64,000 bases of DNA from Pseudaminobacter soli (ex Zhang et al. 2022) (GTDB lineage Bacteria; Pseudomonadota; Alphaproteobacteria; Rhizobiales; Rhizobiaceae): assembly GCF_014595955.1 (NCBI RefSeq), contig NZ_JABVCF010000002.1, positions 248,001-312,000 on the forward strand, in the 5' to 3' direction. Position numbers and translations under genes: made by a program. Below, piece after piece: positions 28,031 through 38,209 of this stretch (the first letter of the stretch is position 1; each line of letters starts with the position of its first letter). The notes under the pieces are model-generated. The model saw only the letters and a list, made by a program, of their open reading frames with translations. It made no database searches and was not told where the DNA came from.

Positions 28031-28226
28031 AGGCAAAAAGCGGCGATTTTGTGCGCCTTTTATCAAGAAGAATGAGCAACTTAGGTCGACGTCGCCGTTG
28101 AGCCGGGTGAACTCTGCGGTGCCCGATGGTTAGCGGCATTGGAAAGGGGCGCCCGACCACACAGCATCTGCCCCCGCCCGTTGGATGTATTTTGCCAAAC
28201 CCAGCGCCGGATCCACACGGCTGCGC

Positions 28227-28296
28227 ATTAACCATGATCATGGATTTTCGGCAGAGAAGAGAGTGACTCTGTTAACTTTGGTTAAGAAATGGTTAA
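28227..28296 (+). promoter_or_regulatory. CtrA-like binding motifs upstream of the secreted-protein gene
   Basis: A full TTAA-N7-TTAA motif (28282-28296), a TTAA-N6-TTAA at 28272-28285 overlapping it, and a TTAACCAT half-site at 28227-28234 lie within 115 bp of the next start codon. CtrA is the cell-cycle response regulator of alphaproteobacteria and its consensus is TTAA-N7-TTAA. Motif match only. Confidence 0.6.
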
Positions 28297-28340
28297 TTTC
28301 GCAATCGAGGCAGGATTCGGCCTCGAACGGAGGAGCGCAG

Positions 28341-28688
28341 ATGCGTCTCGTGGAAACGGTTCTTTCGGCATCGTTCATCGGCGCGCTACTTGCGGCTGCA
28401 GCCCTGTCCCCTGCGTCGGCACAGAGCCGCGACTATGTCTATGCGGACACCTTCGGAAACCTGATCATCGAGAGTGCGGCGGGCTACAAGCGCATCCTCG
28501 TTGGCCGGGCAGAGGATGCCGAGCGTGCGTTCGGCCATATGCCAGACAGAGGAGCCGATCCCGCTCCTGGTGCATCGATGGCACCGCCTGCGGATTGCTT
28601 TCGCCCCGCTTTTCTCGTGAAGGGCCGCGGCTACATGTACGGTTTCGACCAGGGTGTAATTCCGCCTCTGGGCGCTCCCTGCCTCTAA
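28341..28688 (+). CDS. Small secreted protein of unknown function
   Basis: The protein is 115 residues. A typical signal peptide (MRLVETVLSASFIGALLAAAALSPASAQ, cleavage after about residue 28) precedes a mature region with two cysteines, C86 and C114, possibly a disulfide. I do not recognise a domain. GGAGGAG is 6-7 nt before the ATG. It follows the CtrA-like motifs and may start a transcript with the next two genes, the gap being 105 bp. Confidence 0.75.
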   Translation: MRLVETVLSASFIGALLAAAALSPASAQSRDYVYADTFGNLIIESAAGYKRILVGRAEDAERAFGHMPDRGADPAPGASMAPPADCFRPAFLVKGRGYMYGFDQGVIPPLGAPCL

Positions 28689-28793
28689 GAAGCCCTCCCA
28701 CTCGTACGCCATGATGGAGGCCGTCCGGCCCTCTTTCCGTCATCTTTGTCCGGCCATCTCGACAGGGTGGGCGAGAGGAGCGGTCAATCACGC

Positions 28794-30143
28794 ATGAGTC
28801 ACGCGGCCCAGTCACGCCGGCTGAAGGAACACCTCGCCGGCCTCGAGACCATGACGCGCTTCGTTCTGGCGACCCTGGCGCTGGCGAGCGGCGTCTATAC
28901 CTATCTCGGCGTGCGCAGCCTGCTCGACGGCTCGGCGTCCATCGTGTTCTTCGCCGCGATCATCTATTCGGCGTCCGTTTCCGTCGCAATGTATGGCTTC
29001 TGGACCTACCTGATCCGGTTCCTTCCGGAGATGCGCGACGGCGGCTCCCGATTGGCGCTGGTCGGCATCATGGGTGTCGGCTGCGCGATGATCATCGCCA
29101 TGTCGTCCTGGCTGAATGCGGCGGCGCTGGCCGGGTCGGCCGCGGTCGAGCAGCATCTGGCCATTACGCTGGAGGACTACACCGCCGATCTCGATCAGGC
29201 GCACGGTAACGCATTGGGCGCGCTCTCGCTGCTGCCCGACATCCAGCGGGCGGGCGAGCGCTTTGCAAGGCTCGCCGCTGACGAGCAGAAGTCCGGAGCG
29301 CTGACGGGAACGTCCGGTTCGGGCAGCGTCGTCCAACTCCTCAGCCAGATGTCGGCCCAGATGAAGGAACTGGAGGCGACCATCCAGGCTTCGCGCGAGC
29401 CGATCCAGAAGGCGTTCGAGGAAGGCCAGAAGCACCTTGCGACCATGCGCGGGCTCGTGTCCGCGCCGGGCGCGATCGAGCAGCGATCGGACCAGTTCGC
29501 AGCCGAGTCGGTGGCGCTGTCGGGGGTCATTGCTTCCCTCGAACAGACCTCGATCGCTGCATCCGTGAATCGCGCGGCGGCCGACCTCTCGCTGGGCTTC
29601 ATCGCGCCGGTGGCCGATGCCGGCACGGCGGATCTGGCTGGCCGCCAGGATCAGGTGATGGCGACTATCCGCGGGTCGGTCGCGGCGCAATCCAAGGCTT
29701 TGGCCGACGCCGCCGCGGAGATCCTTGAACAGCCCAAGGTCGCCGAGCGTCGATACGTGCCCTTAACCTCCGCGGAAGCGGTGCTGCGCTATGCCGGCGA
29801 CTTCATTCCAAGCTGGGCAGGCGCCATCTCGATCGACCTCCTTCCTGCCGTACTCGTCGGGATCATGGCGGTCGTCCATGCAGCCATGCGCCGGGGCGAG
29901 GACGAGATGGAGGAAGCCGACCGGATCACCGCGGGCGACATGCTGCGCTCCATGAAGTACAACGAACTGATCGCAGCGCGCCGGGCCGGCTTTGATGCGG
30001 CGCCCGCGCCGGCTGATGGTTTGGTTGAAGTGCCGGCGCCGCCGGTCCCGGCCTCGCCGGCGCGTCCGGAGGTCGCGAAGCCCGCCGGGGCGGAGAACGT
30101 GACGCCGCTTTCGCTTTCGGAGCGCAAACGGGCCGACCCATGA
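28794..30143 (+). CDS. Membrane protein with long helical domain, partner of the ClpP-like protease
   Basis: The protein is 449 residues and I do not recognise it. Predicted layout by eye: membrane helices at about 21-40, 50-74 and 87-115, a long Ala/Glu/Gln-rich helical region (about 117-330) that could form coiled coils, a fourth helix at 347-366, then a charged and Pro-rich C-terminal tail. ATG 28794 is assumed; a longer in-frame start at 28746 exists. The stop overlaps the protease gene start as ATGA, so the two products are made together and may act as a complex. Confidence 0.7.
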   Translation: MSHAAQSRRLKEHLAGLETMTRFVLATLALASGVYTYLGVRSLLDGSASIVFFAAIIYSASVSVAMYGFWTYLIRFLPEMRDGGSRLALVGIMGVGCAMIIAMSSWLNAAALAGSAAVEQHLAITLEDYTADLDQAHGNALGALSLLPDIQRAGERFARLAADEQKSGALTGTSGSGSVVQLLSQMSAQMKELEATIQASREPIQKAFEEGQKHLATMRGLVSAPGAIEQRSDQFAAESVALSGVIASLEQTSIAASVNRAAADLSLGFIAPVADAGTADLAGRQDQVMATIRGSVAAQSKALADAAAEILEQPKVAERRYVPLTSAEAVLRYAGDFIPSWAGAISIDLLPAVLVGIMAVVHAAMRRGEDEMEEADRITAGDMLRSMKYNELIAARRAGFDAAPAPADGLVEVPAPPVPASPARPEVAKPAGAENVTPLSLSERKRADP

Positions 30144-31003
30144 CCCTGCCGGGCGAAGATCCCCGTGCCGGAGGGCAGCGAAGGTCCGCCGGAGTGGCCG
30201 GCGGGCTTGTGCGGTATCTATCAAGGTTCGACGACGGCCAGGTGATCCGCTGGGCGTTTCGCGGCCTGCTGATCGGCGCAATCGGCGTCGTCGCTCTCGA
30301 TCTGCGCGATCTTATGCAGCACGATGACTGGGACCCTGCCGGAGTGATGTCGCCATCCGACCCGCAGCCGGTGCTCCCGCCCGCGGTGGAAATCAGTACT
30401 CCGACGCAATCGAGCAACGATCCCCGTCCCTATGTGACGACCGACGAGGGCGAGCTTGCAAGGCCCATGGTCTTCATGCTGCAGCCCGGCGGACGGCTTC
30501 AGGCCCAGGGCACGATCGTTCCGGGAACGGCTGAGCGGTTCGGCGCCGAACTCTCGCAGCGCGGCGAGTATGTCCGCGTCGTCTCGCTGAACTCGCCGGG
30601 CGGGTCTCTGGAAGACGCAATGGCCATGGCGCGCCTTGTCCGCGAACGCGGTCTTGGTACCGAGGTAGCCGACGGCGCGCTCTGCGCCTCCTCCTGTCCT
30701 CTGGTGATGGCCGGCGGCAAACAGCGAACGGCGGGGCCAAAGGCAGCCATCGGCGTCCATCAGTTCTATGCCGCCAGCCCGACCGAAACAGGTCCCGCAC
30801 AGGTCATGGCGGACGCGCAGGCGACCACGGCTCGCATCTCCCGGCATCTCCAGGCAATGGGGGTGGATCCGGCTCTGTGGCTGCATGCGCTCGATACGCC
30901 GCCGCGGGCCCTCTACTACCTGTCCGCGGCGGAGCTCTCCGAATACCGCATGGTCACCGACGGGCATAAGTCGGCTTCCAAGAAGTCGGCCAAGGTCGAT
31001 TAG
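30140..31003 (+). CDS. Membrane-anchored ClpP/SppA-like serine protease
   Basis: The protein is 287 residues. One membrane helix at about 41-56 is followed by a Pro-rich linker and a ClpP/crotonase-type domain: RVVSLNSPGGSLEDAMAMA (oxyanion loop, NSPGGS at 151-156), GALCASSCPLVMAGGKQR (nucleophile Ser184 or Ser185) and AAIGVHQFY (His207). This matches periplasmic ClpP-like proteins of alphaproteobacteria. Substrate unknown. It overlaps the upstream membrane-protein gene by 4 nt and the convergent GGDEF gene by 4 nt. Confidence 0.8.
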   Translation: MTLPGEDPRAGGQRRSAGVAGGLVRYLSRFDDGQVIRWAFRGLLIGAIGVVALDLRDLMQHDDWDPAGVMSPSDPQPVLPPAVEISTPTQSSNDPRPYVTTDEGELARPMVFMLQPGGRLQAQGTIVPGTAERFGAELSQRGEYVRVVSLNSPGGSLEDAMAMARLVRERGLGTEVADGALCASSCPLVMAGGKQRTAGPKAAIGVHQFYAASPTETGPAQVMADAQATTARISRHLQAMGVDPALWLHALDTPPRALYYLSAAELSEYRMVTDGHKSASKKSAKVD

Positions 31004-32205
31004 GCGATGTCCTTGCCAAGGAACGGCACGGCTGCCACTTCGTCCGCTACATAGAGCTTAGCCATGCGCACGCAATCGCGGCCGGCTCTCTTGGCGGCAT
31101 AAAGCGCCATATCGGCACGCGAGCTCAACGCCGCCAGATCCTCAGAGCCGATCAGTTCCGCAACGCCGAAGCTAGCCGTGAATCGGACGTTCTCGGGAAG
31201 ACCTTTCACCGAGAGGGCCGAGAAGGCGCTTCGGAGACCCTCTGCATAAAGGCGGGCCGTGGCGAGGTTGGAGCCGGGGAGCAGGATGGCGAACTCCTCG
31301 CCCCCGAGCCGGGCCGCCACCTGGCTGCTGCTCGCCGTCTTTAGCAATCCTGCGAGTGCCTCGATGACCCGGTCGCCTACAGCATGGCCGTAGGTGTCGT
31401 TGACCGACTTGAAATGATCGAGATCGACTACGACGAGCGAACTCGGAAGGCCTCTCGCCAGGCATCTCTCCAGTGCCGCTGCGCCATGACGCTCAAAACC
31501 GCCACGATTCAGCAGACCAGAAAGCGTGTCCATTTCGGAACGCTTCGTCGCCTCCAGGACAATGTCGCGCACCAGCATCAGCAGCGTCAGCAGTGCGACC
31601 GCAAGGCCGAACACCGTTCCGAGCGTCTGGGAAATCAGGGCGTAATTTGTATCGAGGTAATCCCGGATCGTTGCGCCTGTCCCCCCGGCAAGGGTGAGGA
31701 AAAAGGCCTTGGAAAGGAAATGCAGGGCGCTCGCGGCAAGGACGGATTGAAGGATGATGTCCAGGCGCGTCTGATATCGGGCCCTTCCGATGATCACGAC
31801 GCCGATGCCCTGCATAACGAAGTAGGGACTCTGATAGGCCAGCATGCGCCAGACTGAGGTGCGCGGCAGGTCCTGAATGGCTGCGCACAAGATCACAGAG
31901 GCAATGAACACCACACCCATCTGCGTCCAAGGGACATTGACGTGGTGTTTCAGCGCCAGTCCAACGTTGAAGGCCGCCAGGGCAGCGAGAAAGACGGAGA
32001 ATGAGAACACCGCCATCGCCGGCCCGCCCACGAATGCGTAGATGACGAACTCGACGATGAAGTAGGCAACAGCGGTCAGGTAGGCGGTGGCGAACCAGCG
32101 CGGCGCCTCGTTCCTCGAATCGAAAACGGCAGCCGTGACGAAGGCAGAGGCGAGAAGGCCGGCCACTGCAATATTGATCGCAAGGATGAAGCCTGCTCCG
32201 CTCAT
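31000..32205 (-). CDS. Membrane diguanylate cyclase (GGDEF)
   Basis: The protein is 401 residues. About six membrane helices (roughly 1-215) replace a sensor domain and are followed by a GGDEF domain with DLDHFKSVNDTYGHAVGDR and the active-site RLGGEEF, so it should make cyclic di-GMP from GTP. No RxxD inhibitory site is visible before the active site (sequence ASSSQVAARLGGEEF). Convergent with the protease gene. Confidence 0.88.
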   Translation of the reverse strand: MSGAGFILAINIAVAGLLASAFVTAAVFDSRNEAPRWFATAYLTAVAYFIVEFVIYAFVGGPAMAVFSFSVFLAALAAFNVGLALKHHVNVPWTQMGVVFIASVILCAAIQDLPRTSVWRMLAYQSPYFVMQGIGVVIIGRARYQTRLDIILQSVLAASALHFLSKAFFLTLAGGTGATIRDYLDTNYALISQTLGTVFGLAVALLTLLMLVRDIVLEATKRSEMDTLSGLLNRGGFERHGAAALERCLARGLPSSLVVVDLDHFKSVNDTYGHAVGDRVIEALAGLLKTASSSQVAARLGGEEFAILLPGSNLATARLYAEGLRSAFSALSVKGLPENVRFTASFGVAELIGSEDLAALSSRADMALYAAKRAGRDCVRMAKLYVADEVAAVPFLGKDIA

Positions 32206-32367
32206 TCGGTAATCTCAAATCATCCTGTGGATGAGCTTGGCTCATACCCGAGTAATACGCCGGAAGCGTAAATCAGGTTCGGTTTTCCACCACTCGCGCC
32301 GAGTATTAGGGCAACAGCGTAACCGAAGTCTTTAGACCGAGGCGAAGGAAGACCGCGAACTGGACAG

Positions 32368-33561
32368 CTATGCCGCGGCGTGCAGCAGCATGCCCGCAGC
32401 AGGCCGCAGGTAGGTAACGCGGACCCTGTCGCGGCCCGCACGCTTGGCCTGCATCAGCGCCTCGTCGGCACGCTCGATCAAGGCGTTGAGATCTTCGCCA
32501 TTCACCCTTTCGGCCACGCCGAAACTGCAGGTCAGGGGAACTTGGTGATCAGCGAACGCCTCCGGGGCCACAGCCGAGAGGCCGGTACGGACACTTTCGG
32601 CAAACAGGCGCGCTCCTGCGAGGTCGCAGTTCGGCAGGAGCACAGCGAACTCTTCGCCGCCGATGCGGGCGACGAGCGATTCCTTGTCCGCTCCATGCTG
32701 CCTGAGAAGACGAGCAAAGGCCACGATCGCGGCATCGCCTGCCGCGTGGCCATAGGTATCGTTTATCCGTTTGAAATGATCGAGGTCGGCCAGCACGAGA
32801 CCGATGGCCGACGGACTCCGCTTGGATGGTGAGAAAAAGGGTGGGGCCTTTTCGGCGAGGCCCCGGCGGTTGAGGAGCCCCGAAAGAGGATCGGTCCGGG
32901 AGTCGGCCTGCAGCGACCGAACCACATCGAGCGTAGCCGATCCGAACAGGCAGAATGCTAGAACGATGGCAACCAGCGCCTGGGACAGTAGCGCGCTGGT
33001 CCAATATACGGACTGATGGAAGCCGGAGTAGCTCACATCAGGACCGTCGATCCACAATGCGAGGAGGGTGCGGGCGAGGAAGTTGAGGCCGGATAGCAGC
33101 GCCAGCACGAAGACGATCGTCTCGATTGTTCCGTTGCGGCTCACCGGGCGCAGCTCTGCCGCCGCGACGAGACTGATCCCGCCCAGCGCAACATTGAGCG
33201 CATAGACGCGCCAGATGAGATTGGGCTCTATGAACATGAACCAGAAGAACGAGGCGATTCCTGCTGCAGACAAAAGGCCGAGAACGACGAAGGGAACCCT
33301 TCGCCCGTAGCCCGCTATGATCGCGCCGGATATGCAGCAGCAGCCGACCAGGAAAGCTGTGCATGAAAGCATCCGGCTCAGCGCGAAGCCGAACGGGCTG
33401 ATGATCTGCATCAGGAAGCCAAGGGCGGTGCAGGCATAGCCGAGCGCCAGGAACGCCAGATAGCGGCGCTGACGCTGGTAGAGCCACAGCGCCAGGAATG
33501 CCGCCGACAAGGCGAGCGCAATCCCGTGATTGAGCAGCGCGATGAAATGCCCGGACTGCAA
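32368..33561 (-). CDS. Second membrane diguanylate cyclase (GGDEF)
   Basis: The protein is 397 residues, with about six to seven membrane helices in the first 220 residues, then GGDEF motifs DLDHFKRINDTYGHAAGD and RIGGEEFAVLLP. It lacks a recognisable RxxD I-site. It is in tandem with the neighbour at 31000-32205, and the two have similar architecture, suggesting an old duplication. The 162-bp gap between them has no gene I can support. Confidence 0.88.
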   Translation of the reverse strand: MQSGHFIALLNHGIALALSAAFLALWLYQRQRRYLAFLALGYACTALGFLMQIISPFGFALSRMLSCTAFLVGCCCISGAIIAGYGRRVPFVVLGLLSAAGIASFFWFMFIEPNLIWRVYALNVALGGISLVAAAELRPVSRNGTIETIVFVLALLSGLNFLARTLLALWIDGPDVSYSGFHQSVYWTSALLSQALVAIVLAFCLFGSATLDVVRSLQADSRTDPLSGLLNRRGLAEKAPPFFSPSKRSPSAIGLVLADLDHFKRINDTYGHAAGDAAIVAFARLLRQHGADKESLVARIGGEEFAVLLPNCDLAGARLFAESVRTGLSAVAPEAFADHQVPLTCSFGVAERVNGEDLNALIERADEALMQAKRAGRDRVRVTYLRPAAGMLLHAAA

Positions 33562-33644
33562 ATCGTGTTCCGCTTTGGATTCCCCCTACGGGATATCGTT
33601 AGGCGGCAAGCACCAACAAGCGGTTAAAAGACAACCGTAAATTG

Positions 33645-33672
33645 AAAACAGGCCCGGCGGAGCCAGGCCTGT
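33645..33672 (-). terminator. Rho-independent terminator of leuC
   Basis: On the minus strand ACAGGCC and GGCCTGT form a 7-bp stem with an 11-nt loop, followed by TTTTCAATTT. It is 26 nt after the leuC stop. Confidence 0.8.
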
Positions 33673-33697
33673 GCTCAGGACGATTGCTGACTGGAGG

Positions 33698-35107
<1,410 letters not shown>

Positions 35108-35169
35108 GGGTCCGGTCCGTGGAAATCGAGGAAAAGAAGAAATGCGCGGCTAAGCCGGGGGTCGCCGGC

Positions 35170-35298
35170 TCAGGAAAGTCGCGTGAGCAGCGCGCCCGAG
35201 ATGCGGGCATAAAAACGCGCAGGCAGGCGTTTCTTGTCCTGCAGCACGAAGCCCTTGTAGCTCGGATCTCCGAACAGCTCTTCCATGGGCAAGCACAT
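35170..35298 (-). CDS. Possible 42-residue ORF upstream of leuC
   Basis: Begins MCLPMEELFGDPSYKGFVLQ and ends LLTRLS; the composition looks protein-like (charged, Leu/Arg-rich). No clear Shine-Dalgarno. It could be a small conserved protein, a leader peptide or chance. The remainder of the purH-leuC gap has no other feature I can support. Confidence 0.3.
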   Translation of the reverse strand: MCLPMEELFGDPSYKGFVLQDKKRLPARFYARISGALLTRLS

Positions 35299-35353
35299 AA
35301 CAATCTTTGCCGTTTTCGGCAATGAGCGAGGGGTTGCCGAAGGCCGCAGTAGT

Positions 35354-36970
35354 TCAGTGCCGAAAATGCCGCACCCCGGTGAACACCATGGCAATGCCGT
35401 GTTCATCAGCGGCGGCGATCACCTCGTCGTCGCGCATGGATCCGCCCGGCTGGATGACGGCGGTGGCGCCTGCCTCCACGGCGGCCATAAGGCCGTCGGC
35501 GAAGGGGAAGAAGGCATCCGAGGCGACGACGCTGCCTTTGGTCAGCGGCTCGGGGAAGCCGGCCGCTTGCGCCGCATCGCGCGCCTTGCTGGCGGCGATG
35601 CGGGAGGAATCCACCCGGCTCATCTGCCCGGCACCGATGCCCACCGTGGCGCCATCCCTGGCATAGACGATGGCGTTCGACTTCACGTGTTTGGCGACCC
35701 GGAAGGCGAAACGCAGATCCGATAGCTCCTTCTCGGTCGGAGCCCGCCTGGTGACGACCTGCAAGTCCATCGCGTCGACGACGGCATTGTCGCGCGACTG
35801 GACGAGCAATCCGCCCGAGACCGATTTGACGGTCGTGCCCGGTGCGCTCGGATCGGGCAGGCCGCCGGCAAGAAGCAATCTCAGGTTCTTCTTCGAGGCG
35901 ATGATCTCCGCTGCTTCCGGGCTGGCGTCCGGGGCAATGATCACCTCGGTGAAAATCTTGACGATCTCCTCTGCCGCCTCGGCGTCGATCGGCCGGTTAA
36001 GGGCGACGATGCCTCCAAAGGCGGAAACCGGATCGCAGGCCAGCGCCTTCAGATAGGCCTCGCGGAGCGACGCTGCTTGCGCCACGCCGCATGGATTGGC
36101 GTGCTTGATGATGGCGACTGCGGCCGAACGGGACGGGTCGAACTCGCCGACGAGTTCATAGGCCGCGTCGGTATCGTTGATGTTGTTGTAGGAGAGCGCC
36201 TTGCCTTGGACCTGATGTGCGGTCGCGACGCCCGGGCGCGGGTCGCCTGTGAGATAGAAGCCTGCCGACTGATGCGGGTTCTCGCCATAGCGCATGACGC
36301 TCTGCAGCCTGCCGCCGAAGGCGCGCCAGGTCGGATGCTCGATCTCGAGGGCGGCGGCGAACCAGTTGGAGATCGCCGCGTCGTAAGCCGCCGTGCGGGA
36401 AAATGCCTTGGCCGCAAGCTTCTTGCGGAATTCCAGTGTCAGGCTGCCGGTATTGAGCTCCAGCGCGTTGAGCACGGCGGCATAGTCGTCCGGCTCGGTG
36501 ACGATCGCCACATAGGCGTGGTTCTTCGCCGCCGCTCGCACCATCGCCGGTCCGCCGATGTCGATGTTCTCCACGATCGCCGCGTAGTCGGCGCCGGATC
36601 GCGCCACCTCCTCGAACGGGTATAGGTTGACCACGACCAGATCGATCGGCTCGATGCCGTTTGCACGCATCGCCTCGGCATGCTCCGGGTCGTCCCGAAC
36701 ACCGAGCAGCCCGCCATGCACGGCGGGGTGCAGGGTCTTCACCCTCCCGTCCATGATCTCCGGAAAGCCGGTCAGGTCCGAGACGTCGCGCACCGCGATG
36801 CCGGCCTCGGCGATCGCCTTGGCAGTGCCGCCGGTGGAGACCAACTCGATGCCGAGATGCGCGAGCGACCGGGCGAAATCGACAAGGCCGGCCTTGTCGG
36901 AGACGGAAAGGAGCGCGCGCCGCACCGGCATGAGATCGGGTCCGGGAATGTTCTTGGAGACGACGGCCAT
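35354..36970 (-). CDS. purH: Bifunctional AICAR formyltransferase / IMP cyclohydrolase
   Basis: The protein is 538 residues. The N-terminal MGS-like cyclohydrolase domain starts [22 protein letters not shown], and the formyltransferase half includes the Lys-His pair in IIKHANPCG and the C-terminal [15 protein letters not shown]. It performs the last two steps of purine biosynthesis. ATG 36970 has GGAGGG upstream and begins the family N-terminus; the frame is open for 21 codons further. Confidence 0.96.
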   Translation of the reverse strand: MAVVSKNIPGPDLMPVRRALLSVSDKAGLVDFARSLAHLGIELVSTGGTAKAIAEAGIAVRDVSDLTGFPEIMDGRVKTLHPAVHGGLLGVRDDPEHAEAMRANGIEPIDLVVVNLYPFEEVARSGADYAAIVENIDIGGPAMVRAAAKNHAYVAIVTEPDDYAAVLNALELNTGSLTLEFRKKLAAKAFSRTAAYDAAISNWFAAALEIEHPTWRAFGGRLQSVMRYGENPHQSAGFYLTGDPRPGVATAHQVQGKALSYNNINDTDAAYELVGEFDPSRSAAVAIIKHANPCGVAQAASLREAYLKALACDPVSAFGGIVALNRPIDAEAAEEIVKIFTEVIIAPDASPEAAEIIASKKNLRLLLAGGLPDPSAPGTTVKSVSGGLLVQSRDNAVVDAMDLQVVTRRAPTEKELSDLRFAFRVAKHVKSNAIVYARDGATVGIGAGQMSRVDSSRIAASKARDAAQAAGFPEPLTKGSVVASDAFFPFADGLMAAVEAGATAVIQPGGSMRDDEVIAAADEHGIAMVFTGVRHFRH

Positions 36971-37081
36971 GCGAGGGCCCTCCGGTCGGTCAGACGTTGC
37001 CTGCGGCCTAAACAGAGGGTGAGCGGAAATCAAGCAAGAAGGTTCACCCCTTTCACCCTCAAGGATGAGAGGAACCGGAGG

Positions 37082-37588
37082 CTAGAGCGTGAGGCTGTCA
37101 TAGGCCCATTGCAAGAGCGCCTGGCGTTGTCGGGGCCGGCAGTTCCAGTCGCCCGCCTCGCAGTGGCCGCGGACCTGGGCGGCATGGCGCTCGATCGCCT
37201 TCCAGCGCCTGATCTGCCTATCATCCTCGCCCGCAAGTCGCCGGCCCATGAAGTAGCGACAGTACCACTGGAACCATCCCCTCGGATCGTCAGGATGGAT
37301 CCATCCCTTGCTACGCCAGACGCTCAGCGGCTGGCTGGCATCGACGCCGAAGAAATTCAGCGACGCATCACGATTCGCCGAAAGCTTCGCGTCGGCGAAC
37401 CACTCGGCCGGGAATTCGCCCCTGCAGTCGGTCATGTATTTTCCGCCGAAAACGCCCAGGGAAAGCATTTTGGCGGGTGTGAATGCCGGGCGAAAGCCTT
37501 CGTGGAAATCGCGCCCGATCGGCGCTGTCAGGCGATAGCGATAGCCCTGCTGCATCCGATCGTTCACCTCGATCCACCGTTCCGGCAT
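37082..37588 (-). CDS. Conserved protein of unknown function, aromatic-rich
   Basis: The protein is 168 residues with a highly conserved-looking core I recall from bacterial and plant hypotheticals: GGKYMTDCRGEFPAEWF, FFGVDASQPLSVWRSKGW, HPDDPRGWFQWYCRYFMGRR and a C-terminal CRPRQRQALLQWAYDS. No signal peptide or membrane helix. Function unknown. It precedes purH by 111 bp on the same strand. Confidence 0.8.
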   Translation of the reverse strand: MPERWIEVNDRMQQGYRYRLTAPIGRDFHEGFRPAFTPAKMLSLGVFGGKYMTDCRGEFPAEWFADAKLSANRDASLNFFGVDASQPLSVWRSKGWIHPDDPRGWFQWYCRYFMGRRLAGEDDRQIRRWKAIERHAAQVRGHCEAGDWNCRPRQRQALLQWAYDSLTL

Positions 37589-37647
37589 TCATGCTCCTGC
37601 CAACAAGGGTGGAAGGCGGCCCGTCGTAGACGAGAGCCGCCTGTCCG

Positions 37648-37878
37648 TCAGTGGTGAAGCGCGCGCTCCGCCGTCACCTCGCCGGTGCTGAAGGCCGAAA
37701 CGAGTGGCACGATCTGCCAGAGGGCCGACAGGCCAAACAGGATGTAGATGAGCCGTGTAAGAGCCGAGCCGCCGTGGAAGATCAAGGCGATCACGTCGAC
37801 GTTGAACAAGCCAAGCATGCCCCAGTTCAGGCCGCCGATGATGACCAGGATGAGGGTAATCAGGTTCAAGGGTTTCAT
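37648..37878 (-). CDS. DUF378 small membrane protein
   Basis: The protein is 76 residues with two membrane helices; ITLILVIIGGLNWGMLGLFNVDVIALIFHG is the DUF378 signature, followed by LTRLIYILFGLSALWQI. Function unknown. A perfect 19-bp palindrome lies 78 bp upstream. Confidence 0.88.
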   Translation of the reverse strand: MKPLNLITLILVIIGGLNWGMLGLFNVDVIALIFHGGSALTRLIYILFGLSALWQIVPLVSAFSTGEVTAERALHH

Positions 37879-37955
37879 TTGCAGGCTCCACGCATACGCC
37901 GCAGGCTCGTCGCGGCGCGCCAGCGCGCCTGATGGGCCGGCGGCAAGCTGGGTTC

Positions 37956-37974
37956 ATCCTTCCGACGGAAGGAT
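37956..37974. promoter_or_regulatory. Perfect palindrome upstream of the DUF378 gene
   Basis: ATCCTTCCG-A-CGGAAGGAT is a perfect 9-bp-arm palindrome 78-96 bp before the DUF378 start codon, in a 331-bp gap between divergent genes that otherwise holds only short hairpins (for example GCCAAC...GTTGGC at 38071-38088). It may be a regulator site. Confidence 0.45.
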
Positions 37975-38209
37975 AGTCCCATCAAATAGATGGATAACGC
38001 CTGCCGTTGCGGCAATGTCGGTAGCGGTCACAGTCGCGTTCTCAACGTTTGAGCGACCAAGATGCCGCATGCCAACCCGGGAGTTGGCGCAGCCGCACCC
38101 CCACGGGCGTCGGGGGCGTGGCGATTGTTGTCGCGGCGGCGTAAGCTTTGATGACCAATCCGCTAGATCGGCACCACCTCGGCACGCCTACCAGGAGCAA
38201 ACGATACCC

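Noticed and set aside
36971-37033. Longer purH start
   Set aside because: The 21 extra residues are not family sequence and lack a Shine-Dalgarno.
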